Of a DNA stretch of 64,000 bases, positions 41,408 through 48,801 are shown piece by piece (position 1 is the stretch's first letter; each line of letters begins with the position of its first letter). Position numbers and translations under genes: made by a program. Under the pieces are notes generated by a model. That model searched no databases. It was not told where the DNA came from and worked only from the letters and a program-made list of their open reading frames with translations. The stretch spans positions 124,001 through 188,000 of the forward strand of contig NZ_JAOQJD010000001.1 of NCBI RefSeq assembly GCF_025566985.1, given 5' to 3'. The stretch is from Aedoeadaptatus acetigenes. GTDB lineage: Bacteria; Bacillota; Clostridia; Tissierellales; Peptoniphilaceae.

Positions 41408-41989
41408 CTACTTTGCGCTAATTTCTTCGTAAGCGGGAAGAATGGAATTAATTCCCTTGAGTACGGCGGTAGATGAAATAGTCGCTCCGCTGATCATCGG
41501 AATTTCATCTTCGGCTTGCGGATCTTTATTCCCTTTTACTTCGCCGTTTTTAAAGGACTTGCCTACAAATTGTTCGAAGTAGGGAGCTTCGGTAATTTGC
41601 GTACCGATGCCGGGCGTTTCGGCGTTTTGAATGTTTCTGAAACCGGCAATGGTTCCGTCGTTCAAAAGACCGATAGCGTTGGTCATGGAGCCGCCATAAC
41701 CGTTGCCCGTGTGGTTAATGCCGTAGCCGACGATTTCGTCGCCTTTTTTCGCTACGAATACATCTTGAATCTCTTTGTATTTTTCAACGAGGGCTGCTTT
41801 CTTCGCTTCGTCCAAAGGTTCGAATTTGTCGGCTTTGTCGCCGTAAATATCTTGGTACGCCTGAACGGATTTTTCGAATTCAGCTTGTGCGATAACTTCA
41901 GAGGTAAAGCTGTTTACTACAGCCAAAAGTCCTGCCGCTACTGCGGAAATAACCAAGAGGACAAGACCCGTCTTTAAATAATTCTTCAT
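41408..41989 (-). CDS. rnfG: Rnf complex subunit G (covalent FMN protein)
   Basis: 193 residues. One N-terminal membrane helix (residues 7-27) precedes an FMN-binding domain whose attachment motif SGAT is at about residues 167-170 (MISGATISSTAV). The Thr carries FMN through a phosphodiester bond made by an ApbE flavin transferase, not encoded in this window. The start abuts the rnfD stop. Confidence 0.95.
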   Translation of the reverse strand: MKNYLKTGLVLLVISAVAAGLLAVVNSFTSEVIAQAEFEKSVQAYQDIYGDKADKFEPLDEAKKAALVEKYKEIQDVFVAKKGDEIVGYGINHTGNGYGGSMTNAIGLLNDGTIAGFRNIQNAETPGIGTQITEAPYFEQFVGKSFKNGEVKGNKDPQAEDEIPMISGATISSTAVLKGINSILPAYEEISAK

Positions 41990-42982
41990 TTACTTCGCCT
42001 CCCCATAAGCTTCCGTTTTTGTCAAACGTTCGATCAAGGGGCTTGCTACGTTCATAAGAAGGATGGAGTAGGATACACCTTCGGCCATATTGCCCTTCAT
42101 ACGAATGACGGCCGTTAAGAGACCACAGCCGATGGCAAAAATGATTTTGCCCTTATCCCCTTGGGGTGTGGAACTGTAGTCCGTCGCCATAAAGAATGCA
42201 CCGAGGAACAAGCCGCCGCCGAGAAGTTCGTAGGGAAGCAGTTCCGTGCCGACGCCGAAGATCAAAAGGAATACGGCCGTCGTTGCGATGTAGATCACGG
42301 GGATCTTCCAGTCGATGACTTTGCGAACCAATAAGTAGCAGGCACCGATTAATAAGAGAAGGGCGGATGTTTCACCGATTACCCCGCCGATGTTACCGAG
42401 GAACATATCCTTTAACGGAGGAAGGGCATCCAGTTGTTGACCGGCCTTGATGATGGTAAGGGGCGTCGCTGCCGATGCGGCATCGGCGGTTTCAGCCACT
42501 TTAGCCATGGCAGGTGCCGTGTAGGTTGCCATTAATGCGGGCCAGGACAACATTGCCATGGCACGACCGGCCAATGCCGGGTTGACGAAGTTGCCGCCGA
42601 TGCCGCCAAAGGCTTCTTTGACGATGACGATGGCAAAAATCGAGGAAATTGCGGGAACGTACCAGGGTACGCCTGCGGGCATATTCATGGCGAGCAGAAC
42701 GCCGGTTACGATGGCGGACAAGTCGCCGATTTGAGATTCTTTCTTTGTGATCTTTTGGAACAGGAATTCACTGCCCACGCAGCAGATCACGCTGATCAGA
42801 TAAATTATAAGTGCTTGCATTCCGAAGAAGTACACACTTCCCACGACGGCCGGTGCCAAGGCGATGAGCACGTCGCGCATGATCTTGGTGACCGTGTCGT
42901 TGGAACGAATATGGGGCGCTAATTGTACGAAGCGTCCGTCTCCTTGTAAACTAGGAGATTTGGTTTTTACATTGTTTTCCAT
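41990..42982 (-). CDS. rnfD: Rnf complex subunit D (ion-translocating membrane flavoprotein)
   Basis: 330 residues with about nine membrane segments, RnfD/NqrB family. Conserved segments include GGNFVNPALAGRAMAMLSWP near 123 and ATDYSSTPQGDKGKIIFAIG near 268. It is part of the ion-pumping core. It lies between rnfC (12 bases) and rnfG (0 bases). Confidence 0.95.
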   Translation of the reverse strand: MENNVKTKSPSLQGDGRFVQLAPHIRSNDTVTKIMRDVLIALAPAVVGSVYFFGMQALIIYLISVICCVGSEFLFQKITKKESQIGDLSAIVTGVLLAMNMPAGVPWYVPAISSIFAIVIVKEAFGGIGGNFVNPALAGRAMAMLSWPALMATYTAPAMAKVAETADAASAATPLTIIKAGQQLDALPPLKDMFLGNIGGVIGETSALLLLIGACYLLVRKVIDWKIPVIYIATTAVFLLIFGVGTELLPYELLGGGLFLGAFFMATDYSSTPQGDKGKIIFAIGCGLLTAVIRMKGNMAEGVSYSILLMNVASPLIERLTKTEAYGEAK

Positions 42983-42994
42983 GACTACCTCCTA

Positions 42995-44320
42995 TTATTT
43001 ACGAGCATTGGCGCGCACTTCGCGTTTGGCGAGTTTTGTCGATTCGCTTAAATAGCGCTTTGCGGGACATACAAACGAGCAAATGCCGCATTCCATGCAT
43101 TGATCCGCATGGTATTCCTGACATTTGTCAATTCGATTTCTCAAAATTGATGCGTTAATACGCGTCGGGTTAATATTGGCCGGGCAGTGATCCACGCAGC
43201 GTCCGCATTGGATGCAGGGACCTTCTTCCATATCATCGATTTCTACATCGGTGAAGGCCAAAATACCGGAGGTCGTCTTGGTGACGGGCGAATTAAAGTC
43301 GAAAATGGACTTCCCTGTCATGGGGCCGCCGCAGATGTATTCGACGACATTATCTTTCACGCCGCAGTAATCCAGAATATCTTGTACCGGCGTACCGATG
43401 CGAACCAAGAGGTTCTTCGGATTTTCGATGCCGGAACCGGATACGGTAAGGATCCGCTCGATGGAGGGCATGCCCTTGGCGATTAAATCGTAGTAGGCTT
43501 TCGACGTTTGAACATTGGTCAGGAAGACGCCGACGTCGTTGGTTACGCCGTTTTGCGGAACGATACGGCCGCAGATGGCTTCCGATTGACGCTTGGAGTC
43601 CCCTTGCGGGTACTTGGTCTGCATCGTGGCGACCTTTAAGGTCGGGTATTCGGTTTTAACCATTTCGTTGGCCTTTTCAATGGCGTCCGGTTTGTTTTGT
43701 TCGATTGCTAAGTACGCTTCATCGGTTTGATAAAGGTCTTGGAACAGTTTTAACGATGCGAATAATTCATCGGCTTGTTCCAACATGAGACGGTGGTCAC
43801 AAGTCAGGAACGGTTCACATTCAGCGCCGTTCAAAATAACGATGTCGAGTACCGGATCATCGCTCTTCAGTTTTGCGTGAAGCGGGAAGCCGGCGCCACC
43901 CATACCGACGATCCCTGCGTTTTTAACCAAGGATACAATTTCGTCGATACTCATGTCTTTGTAATTTTCTACCGGTTTGACGGAAGGATCCAAATCGTCC
44001 TTGCCGTCGTTTTCGATGACGACCATATCTGTGTACATACCGTTAGCGGCATAGCCTTTTTCAATGGCTATAACTTCGCCCGATACACTGCTATGTACGG
44101 CCGCGGAAATAAACGCGTCGGAATTACCGACAATTTGCCCTCTCAGTACGTGATCGCCTACGGCAACCGTAGGTTTACACGGAGCACCGATGTGTTGGCT
44201 CATAGGAATTCGAACCAACTTCGGTGAAGGCAGAACTTCAATAGCGACTCCTTCTGTCAGCTCTTTGTGTTCATCAAAGTGAACGCCGCCCACAGAAAAA
44301 GTGAGATTCGTCTTTGCCAT
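42995..44320 (-). CDS. rnfC: Rnf complex subunit C (NADH-binding iron-sulfur flavoprotein)
   Basis: 441 residues. An N-terminal barrel-sandwich domain (SVGGVHFDEHKELTEGVAIE) is followed by the NuoF-like NAD/FMN-binding domain with GMGGAGFPLHAKL near residue 140. A SLBB domain and two 4Fe-4S motifs follow, CIQCGRCVDHCP near 374 and CMECGICSFVCP near 413. It reduces NAD+ with electrons from ferredoxin. It heads the operon, with GGGGTG before its ATG. The 255 bases upstream (44321-44575) hold no gene that I can see and presumably carry the rnf promoter. Confidence 0.96.
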   Translation of the reverse strand: MAKTNLTFSVGGVHFDEHKELTEGVAIEVLPSPKLVRIPMSQHIGAPCKPTVAVGDHVLRGQIVGNSDAFISAAVHSSVSGEVIAIEKGYAANGMYTDMVVIENDGKDDLDPSVKPVENYKDMSIDEIVSLVKNAGIVGMGGAGFPLHAKLKSDDPVLDIVILNGAECEPFLTCDHRLMLEQADELFASLKLFQDLYQTDEAYLAIEQNKPDAIEKANEMVKTEYPTLKVATMQTKYPQGDSKRQSEAICGRIVPQNGVTNDVGVFLTNVQTSKAYYDLIAKGMPSIERILTVSGSGIENPKNLLVRIGTPVQDILDYCGVKDNVVEYICGGPMTGKSIFDFNSPVTKTTSGILAFTDVEIDDMEEGPCIQCGRCVDHCPANINPTRINASILRNRIDKCQEYHADQCMECGICSFVCPAKRYLSESTKLAKREVRANARK

Positions 44321-44575
44321 TCTTTCACCCCTTGCATTCTAAGAAATGAATCGCCGGGCAAGCGTTTTGCCTGCAACTACAACGAGCGACCGTTTTGGTT
44401 TCCCGTCGTTCGGCTCTTCAGCTTTCATCTTTCCCTATCTTATCAAAATCGTTATAAAAAATCTAGTATTTGTCTAAAACGAACGTATAAAATACGGCTC
44501 GCAATCCCTGTAACGGGGCAATACCGAGGATCGTCGAATTTTTCATACAAAATAAATTTTTTTAAAAGGGAAATT

Positions 44576-44788
44576 TTATCGCGGATTCACGGCGGTAATG
44601 ATTTCCTCTCTCATCACGACCGCCCCTTCGTCGACTTTCCACTGCAGCACACCCCCCGTCGGTGCGGAAATGGAAATTTGCATTTTCATGCTTTCGAGAA
44701 TGCAAAGCACGTCGCCTTTTTTCACTTCTTCCCCGGACTTAAAGCAGAGCCTGAGAATTTTTCCCGGCAGCGGGGACCGCAAAATCAT
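44576..44788 (-). CDS. Minimal biotin carboxyl carrier domain protein
   Basis: 70 residues consisting only of a biotinyl/lipoyl domain. The biotin attachment motif ESMKM is at residues 32-36, with Lys35 as the acceptor, and the fold's symmetric second half is APTGGVLQWKVDEG. No N-terminal linker or Pro/Ala hinge exists, unlike most decarboxylase gamma subunits or AccB. The ATG overlaps the carboxyltransferase stop (ATGA) and has GGAGGTG upstream, so the two proteins are made together. The pair is adjacent to rnf. Confidence 0.92.
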   Translation of the reverse strand: MILRSPLPGKILRLCFKSGEEVKKGDVLCILESMKMQISISAPTGGVLQWKVDEGAVVMREEIITAVNPR

Positions 44789-46029
44789 CGCAGCACCTCC
44801 GATAGTTTCCTTCTCAACGATTCGACGGACAGGATTTCGCCGACCAGGCCGCTCTTTTTCGCCGCCTCGGCGGAAAGATGCATGGCTCGGTAGCTTGCCA
44901 GATTTTCTTTTTCAAGATGCAAAATATCCGCCGCAAGTTCCGCGCCCATGACACCGATTTTTGCCCGCTCCAAGGCGAAGTAGGCGTCGGCGCCCATTTC
45001 CCTGCAGCCCATGGCCATGTAAGCGCCGCCGAGGACATTTCCCACGGCCACGGTGATTTTTTTTGCGTCGTGATCCAGGTAAGCTTCCATCATTGCGGCA
45101 CCCGCTCCCATAACGCCCTCTCCTTCCGAAGCACCTCCGGGCAAAAAGCCCGGCGTATCCGCCAAGCTGATCACCGGCAATTGCAGGCGCCGGCACAGTT
45201 TATAGAAGGCCGCGGCCTTTAGCGCCGCCTCTTTGTCCAGTACCCCCGCCGCCACCTCGGGATTGTTGGCAAATACCCCTACCCGCATGCCGTCGATGCG
45301 CGCGAGGAGGGCCGTGGCATTTTGCGCCCACCGGGGCCACAAATAAATGGCGCTATCTTCGTCGACAACGGCGCGAATCACATCCTCCGTTTCCCCCTCA
45401 GCCCGCGCCTTACGCGGCGGGAGGGCCGCCACCTGCTTCTGTCTTAAAAAAGCCATAAGGGTGCGGCAATGGGCGATCATGGCTTCTTCCGTTTCGGACA
45501 GGAGATGAACGCCGCCCCGTTCGGCCACGACTTTCGCGCCGCCCATGGCCGCGAGGCTCGTCTCTTCGTAAATGGCTCGCGCCACGATTTTCGGGCCCGT
45601 GAGGCAGAAGGCCGATGCATCCTCAAGGGCGAGAACCACATCGCAAAGGCCGGCCATGTAAGCCGCCGCGCCGATGCAGGGACCGTAAGAAAGATACACC
45701 CGCGGCGTATCCAATGCTTTCAGGACGCGAAAAACCGATCCGGCGCCGGAAAGAGACAGCTGGCCGCTAACCATGTCGGCTCCGGCAGATTGACACAACA
45801 ATACGAGTGGTGCCTGCCCTTCCCCGGCCAGCTTAACGGCCCGAACAAGGGATGCGCCTTCGAAATAGCCAAGAGCACCGCCTTTTTTCGTGGGATCGAA
45901 GGCCGCCAGCACCACGGGCTTTTGGGCGATCTTCGCCGCAGCCACCGCCACCGCCGATCGGTTTTTTTCTATGTAGTGAATACTTCCTTCGTCGGCAAGG
46001 GCTTCCATGCGCCGAAAAACTTCTTTCAT
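44785..46029 (-). CDS. Carboxyltransferase subunit of a biotin-dependent (de)carboxylase, short form
   Basis: 414 residues of the propionyl-CoA/methylmalonyl-CoA carboxyltransferase family (PccB/MmdA type, usually about 510). The N-lobe crotonase fold has YGPCIGAAAYMAGLCDVVLA near 112. The C-lobe has ADTPGFLPGGASEGEGVMGA near 280 and GNVLGGAYMAMGCREMGADA near 325, forming the oxyanion pockets. It starts at the equivalent of the LLD-x-GSF region, lacking about 90 residues of N-terminal helices found in typical members. Partners in a sodium pump (beta subunit) or biotin carboxylase are not in the window, so direction and substrate are open. It may act on malonyl- or methylmalonyl-CoA. Confidence 0.82.
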   Translation of the reverse strand: MKEVFRRMEALADEGSIHYIEKNRSAVAVAAAKIAQKPVVLAAFDPTKKGGALGYFEGASLVRAVKLAGEGQAPLVLLCQSAGADMVSGQLSLSGAGSVFRVLKALDTPRVYLSYGPCIGAAAYMAGLCDVVLALEDASAFCLTGPKIVARAIYEETSLAAMGGAKVVAERGGVHLLSETEEAMIAHCRTLMAFLRQKQVAALPPRKARAEGETEDVIRAVVDEDSAIYLWPRWAQNATALLARIDGMRVGVFANNPEVAAGVLDKEAALKAAAFYKLCRRLQLPVISLADTPGFLPGGASEGEGVMGAGAAMMEAYLDHDAKKITVAVGNVLGGAYMAMGCREMGADAYFALERAKIGVMGAELAADILHLEKENLASYRAMHLSAEAAKKSGLVGEILSVESLRRKLSEVLR

Positions 46030-46052
46030 GACACCACCTCTTTCATTTATTT

Positions 46053-46058
46053 ATTATA
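46053..46058 (-). promoter_or_regulatory. -10 box for the carboxyltransferase-biotin carrier operon
   Basis: TATAAT on the minus strand, about 24 bases upstream of the carboxyltransferase start and immediately downstream of the tRNA-Leu(CAG) terminator. The matching -35 region would fall within the terminator hairpin, where only a poor match is seen. Confidence 0.4.
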
Positions 46059-46060
46059 CG

Positions 46061-46090
46061 CAAAAAGCCGCACGATAAACGTACGGCTTT
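46061..46090 (-). terminator. Terminator of tRNA-Leu(CAG)
   Basis: A stem AAAGCCGTACG with CGTGCGGCTTT (G-U pair allowed) and a short loop is followed by TTTTTG on the minus strand. It begins 5 bases after the CCA end of the tRNA. Confidence 0.85.
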
Positions 46091-46094
46091 AAAA

Positions 46095-46181
46095 TGGTGC
46101 GGGAAAAGGGACTTGAACCCCCACGTGCATACACACACATGATCCTGAATCATGCCTGTCTGCCAATTCCAGCATTCCCGC
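46095..46181 (-). tRNA. tRNA-Leu (anticodon CAG)
   Basis: An 87-base type II tRNA with an encoded CCA end. The acceptor stem GCGGGAA pairs with TTCCCGC, the anticodon stem CATGA/TCATG closes the loop TTCAGGA with anticodon CAG, and a long variable arm (TGTGTGTATGCACG region) is present, as expected for leucine. The T arm reads GGGGGTTCAAGTCCC. It has its own promoter (46194-46222) and terminator. Confidence 0.96.
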
Positions 46182-46193
46182 TCACGATAAGAT

Positions 46194-46222
46194 ATTATAA
46201 CACGGCTTTTTCGAAATGTAAA
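46194..46222 (-). promoter_or_regulatory. Promoter of tRNA-Leu(CAG)
   Basis: Minus-strand TTTACA (46217-46222) and TATAAT (46194-46199) are separated by exactly 17 bases, ending 12 bases before the tRNA. The same box pair and spacing precede the neighbouring tRNA-Leu(GAG). Confidence 0.85.
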
Positions 46223-46246
46223 CGGGCAGTTAAGAATTTCATAAAA

Positions 46247-46279
46247 TAAAAAAACCGCCGATGGCGAACCACCGACGGT
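46247..46279 (-). terminator. Terminator of tRNA-Leu(GAG)
   Basis: A GC-rich hairpin with TTCG-type loop (ACCGTCGGTGG with CCATCGGCGGT, some G-U and mismatched positions) is followed on the minus strand by TTTTTTTATTTT. It begins 11 bases after the tRNA. Confidence 0.85.
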
Positions 46280-46290
46280 CTTTCATTGCA

Positions 46291-46377
46291 TGGTGCGGAG
46301 AAAGGGACTTGAACCCTCACGTGATGACTCACACATGCCCCTCAAACATGCCTGTCTGCCGATTCCAGCATCTCCGC
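46291..46377 (-). tRNA. tRNA-Leu (anticodon GAG)
   Basis: An 87-base type II tRNA with encoded CCA. The acceptor stem GCGGAGA pairs with TCTCCGC, the loop TTGAGGG carries anticodon GAG, and a long variable arm and GAGGGTTCAAGTCCC T arm are present. It is a separate transcription unit from tRNA-Leu(CAG) about 110 bases downstream, despite close sequence similarity. Confidence 0.96.
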
Positions 46378-46392
46378 TCATCACAGGAATAA

Positions 46393-46421
46393 ATTATAAC
46401 ACAGGCTTTTTGCTTTGTAAA
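46393..46421 (-). promoter_or_regulatory. Promoter of tRNA-Leu(GAG)
   Basis: Minus-strand TTTACA (46416-46421), 17-base spacer and TATAAT (46393-46398), matching the arrangement of the next tRNA-Leu promoter. Confidence 0.85.
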
Positions 46422-46462
46422 TCACTTTTTACGAATTTTCGCAGGTCTTTTCCATTTGCGGG

Positions 46463-46493
46463 AAAAGGGCCTCGCCCGACGCCTCGGGCGGGG
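46463..46493 (-). terminator. Terminator of the polA-coaE-lipoprotein operon
   Basis: A GC-rich stem (CCCCGCCCGA with TCGGGCGAGG) with 4-base loop is followed by CCCTTTTCCC on the minus strand, 18 bases after the solute-binding protein stop. The T-tract is short, so strength is uncertain. Confidence 0.6.
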
Positions 46494-46511
46494 TAATTTA
46501 CTTTTCCTACT

Positions 46512-48203
46512 TTACTTTTCCGCGGTTTTCGCCCTATCTTTTCCCGCCAATGTCACATCGTCGATGCCGTTAAAGACATTGAAGGCGTTGGGACGCATGC
46601 GCCCTTTTACTCGCGGCCCGGTGACCAGGACATTTTGCTTAAATACCAGGGGAATGTAGGGCACGTCGTTGCGAAAGATTTTGTACGCGGCGTCGGTGGC
46701 TTCTTTCCGCTCTCCTTCCTCTTGGGCATGGGCCAATTTCTGCAGGGCCTCGTCCATGGCGGGATTGCTATATCTGCTGATATTCATGCCGCCGATACCA
46801 CCGGATGAAAGCACCGAGGAGAGATTGACCACGGCGGAAAAATCCATGCCCACGACGGCCAGCTGATAATTGCCGCTTTGAAGGGCGCGGGCAAATAGAT
46901 CGGCCTCAGGCTCGGTCTTCTTTTGTCCCTCTTCGCTCGCTGTGTCGGCGGCGTCTTTCACACGGGAGCGGATACCGATTTTTTTCAAATCTTCCGACAC
47001 CAGTTGGGCCTCGGTTTTCAGGCGATGGTTGACCCCGTTTGTGAGGATGGTGAGATTTAATGCTTCCCCGTTTTTCCCTTCGCGGAAACCGTCGCCGTCC
47101 ACATCCTTGTAGCCGGCCCTATCCAGCATATCCATGGCGCCGTCCACGCTTAAATAGGACTCTTCTTTGGCAAAGGTGCCGGCGGATAGCTTCGGATTCA
47201 CAAAAAAGTTTGCCATAGTGCCTTGAGACAGATACAGGCTATCGATGATGCGCTCTTTGTTGATGGCAAGGTCCAGGGCCCGGCGCAGATCCGGATCACT
47301 TAATAGGGGATCCTGCGTGTTCATGCTCAGCACTTCCACCCGCTGGGTTTCGTAGGGCTCCACGGCGCTCTTCTCGTCGCTTTTGTAGCGATCCCATGTG
47401 TAGTCGTCCACGACAAAAAGATCAATCTGTCCCGCGTCGTAGGCCTGTTGAATGGCTTTATTGTCCGACAAAATCAAGCCCACGATGCCGTCGATGTAGG
47501 GCAGATTTCCGTGGTAGTTTGGATTTTTCTCCAGATAAATCTTTTTGTTCTTTTCCCATTTTTTCAGGAGAAAAGGCCCGGAGCCCACCACGGCGAAATT
47601 TTCGGCATCGAGCATGGCCTCTTCCGAGTAAATGTGGGCGGGCAATATGGGAAAGCTCAAAAGTTCCGGGTAATTGCCGTAGCTTTGATTGAATTCAAAA
47701 TCGATGTTTCGATCGTCGAAGATTACGGCCTTCGCCACCGTATCCAAGTCGGTGCCGGCGCCGATCCCCGGCGTACGGTGAAAGAGCCTGCTATAAGGCG
47801 AGTCTGCCGGCGCATGTTTCACCGCAAGAAACGTCGCGGCCACGTCTTTGGTCGTAATGGGCGTGCCGTCTTGCCAGTAAATGCCTTTTCTCAAGGTGAC
47901 GGAAACGCGCCGTCCCTCGTCGGAGGTCTCCACGTGTTCCGCCAAAGAAGGCACCAGGCGGCCGCTGCCTTCGTACTCGAAAAGCCGATCGAAAAGCAGA
48001 TGACTCAAGTGGAAATACGAACGGTTTTGCGTCAAAAGCGGATTTAAGGTGTCGAAGTTCGTGAGGGGCACGGTTAGGGTGCCGCCCCCTCCGGCGCCGT
48101 CGTCGGTTCCCTTTTCTTCCACCACGGTTTTGGATCCTCCCATGCCGCAGGCGGTTAAGAGCATAAGGCACAGGGCGAGGATGATCCCCTTACATGTTTT
48201 CAC
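46512..48203 (-). CDS. Oligopeptide-type ABC transporter solute-binding lipoprotein (SBP_bac_5 family)
   Basis: 563 residues. A lipoprotein signal ends with lipobox LTAC near residue 19 (LALCLMLLTACGMGG). The family 5 binding fold follows, with TLNPLLTQNRSYFHLSHLLF near 52, a typical LRKGIYWQDGTPITTKDVAA near 102 and the C-terminal SRYSNPAMDEALQKLAHAQE region. Such proteins deliver peptides, nickel or other ligands to ABC permeases. None is encoded nearby, so this is an orphan binding protein. Its start overlaps coaE by 14 bases. Confidence 0.92.
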   Translation of the reverse strand: MKTCKGIILALCLMLLTACGMGGSKTVVEEKGTDDGAGGGGTLTVPLTNFDTLNPLLTQNRSYFHLSHLLFDRLFEYEGSGRLVPSLAEHVETSDEGRRVSVTLRKGIYWQDGTPITTKDVAATFLAVKHAPADSPYSRLFHRTPGIGAGTDLDTVAKAVIFDDRNIDFEFNQSYGNYPELLSFPILPAHIYSEEAMLDAENFAVVGSGPFLLKKWEKNKKIYLEKNPNYHGNLPYIDGIVGLILSDNKAIQQAYDAGQIDLFVVDDYTWDRYKSDEKSAVEPYETQRVEVLSMNTQDPLLSDPDLRRALDLAINKERIIDSLYLSQGTMANFFVNPKLSAGTFAKEESYLSVDGAMDMLDRAGYKDVDGDGFREGKNGEALNLTILTNGVNHRLKTEAQLVSEDLKKIGIRSRVKDAADTASEEGQKKTEPEADLFARALQSGNYQLAVVGMDFSAVVNLSSVLSSGGIGGMNISRYSNPAMDEALQKLAHAQEEGERKEATDAAYKIFRNDVPYIPLVFKQNVLVTGPRVKGRMRPNAFNVFNGIDDVTLAGKDRAKTAEK

Positions 48204-48801
48204 CGGGCAGAGCCTCCAATGCGTCGTCCACTTGATTGTAGAGATTCATTAAATCGCCGGAATTGTCGAAGACCACGGTGGCCAACTTTTTCTTTTCCTC
48301 CAAGGGCATTTGCGAGGCGATTTTTTCCTTGGCATAGGCTTCGTCGATCCCATCCCGCGCCATGAGGCGGGCGAGCTGCACGTCCTCGTCGGCGTCCACG
48401 AGCCAAATGGCGTCGAATTCCAGGCCGCTTTCTTTTATGTCGTCGATCTGCTCAAAGAGCAGCGGTACGTCGTAGAAAACGAGGCCGTGGAAATTCTCCG
48501 ACAAATCGAGCATGGCGCGAACGATGGCCGGATGCATGATGTCGTTCAGTCGGTTGCGGGCGTCTTCGTCTGAAAACACGCGTTTGCCCAATTTGTCCCG
48601 GTCCAGGTTGCCGTCCGATAGGATCATGTCTTCTCCGAAGATATCGGCGATTTCCTTCAATGTTTCCGATCCCGGATGGACCAGATCCCTGGCAATGGCA
48701 TCGGCGTCGATGACCGGAAAGCCCAAGCCCAACAAGTAGGCGGTCAAGACGCTTTTTCCCGAGGCAATGGAGCCCGTAATGCCGATTTTATTTTGTTTCA
48801 T
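48190..48801 (-). CDS. coaE: Dephospho-CoA kinase
   Basis: 203 residues. It performs the last step of CoA synthesis. The P-loop GSIASGKS is at residues 10-17, with DADAIARDLVHPGSETLKEI near 33 and the lid/LVDADEDVQLARLMARDG segment near 131. It overlaps polA (14 bases) and the solute-binding protein. The polA-coaE order is common in Bacillota. Confidence 0.96.
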   Translation of the reverse strand: MKQNKIGITGSIASGKSVLTAYLLGLGFPVIDADAIARDLVHPGSETLKEIADIFGEDMILSDGNLDRDKLGKRVFSDEDARNRLNDIMHPAIVRAMLDLSENFHGLVFYDVPLLFEQIDDIKESGLEFDAIWLVDADEDVQLARLMARDGIDEAYAKEKIASQMPLEEKKKLATVVFDNSGDLMNLYNQVDDALEALPGENM

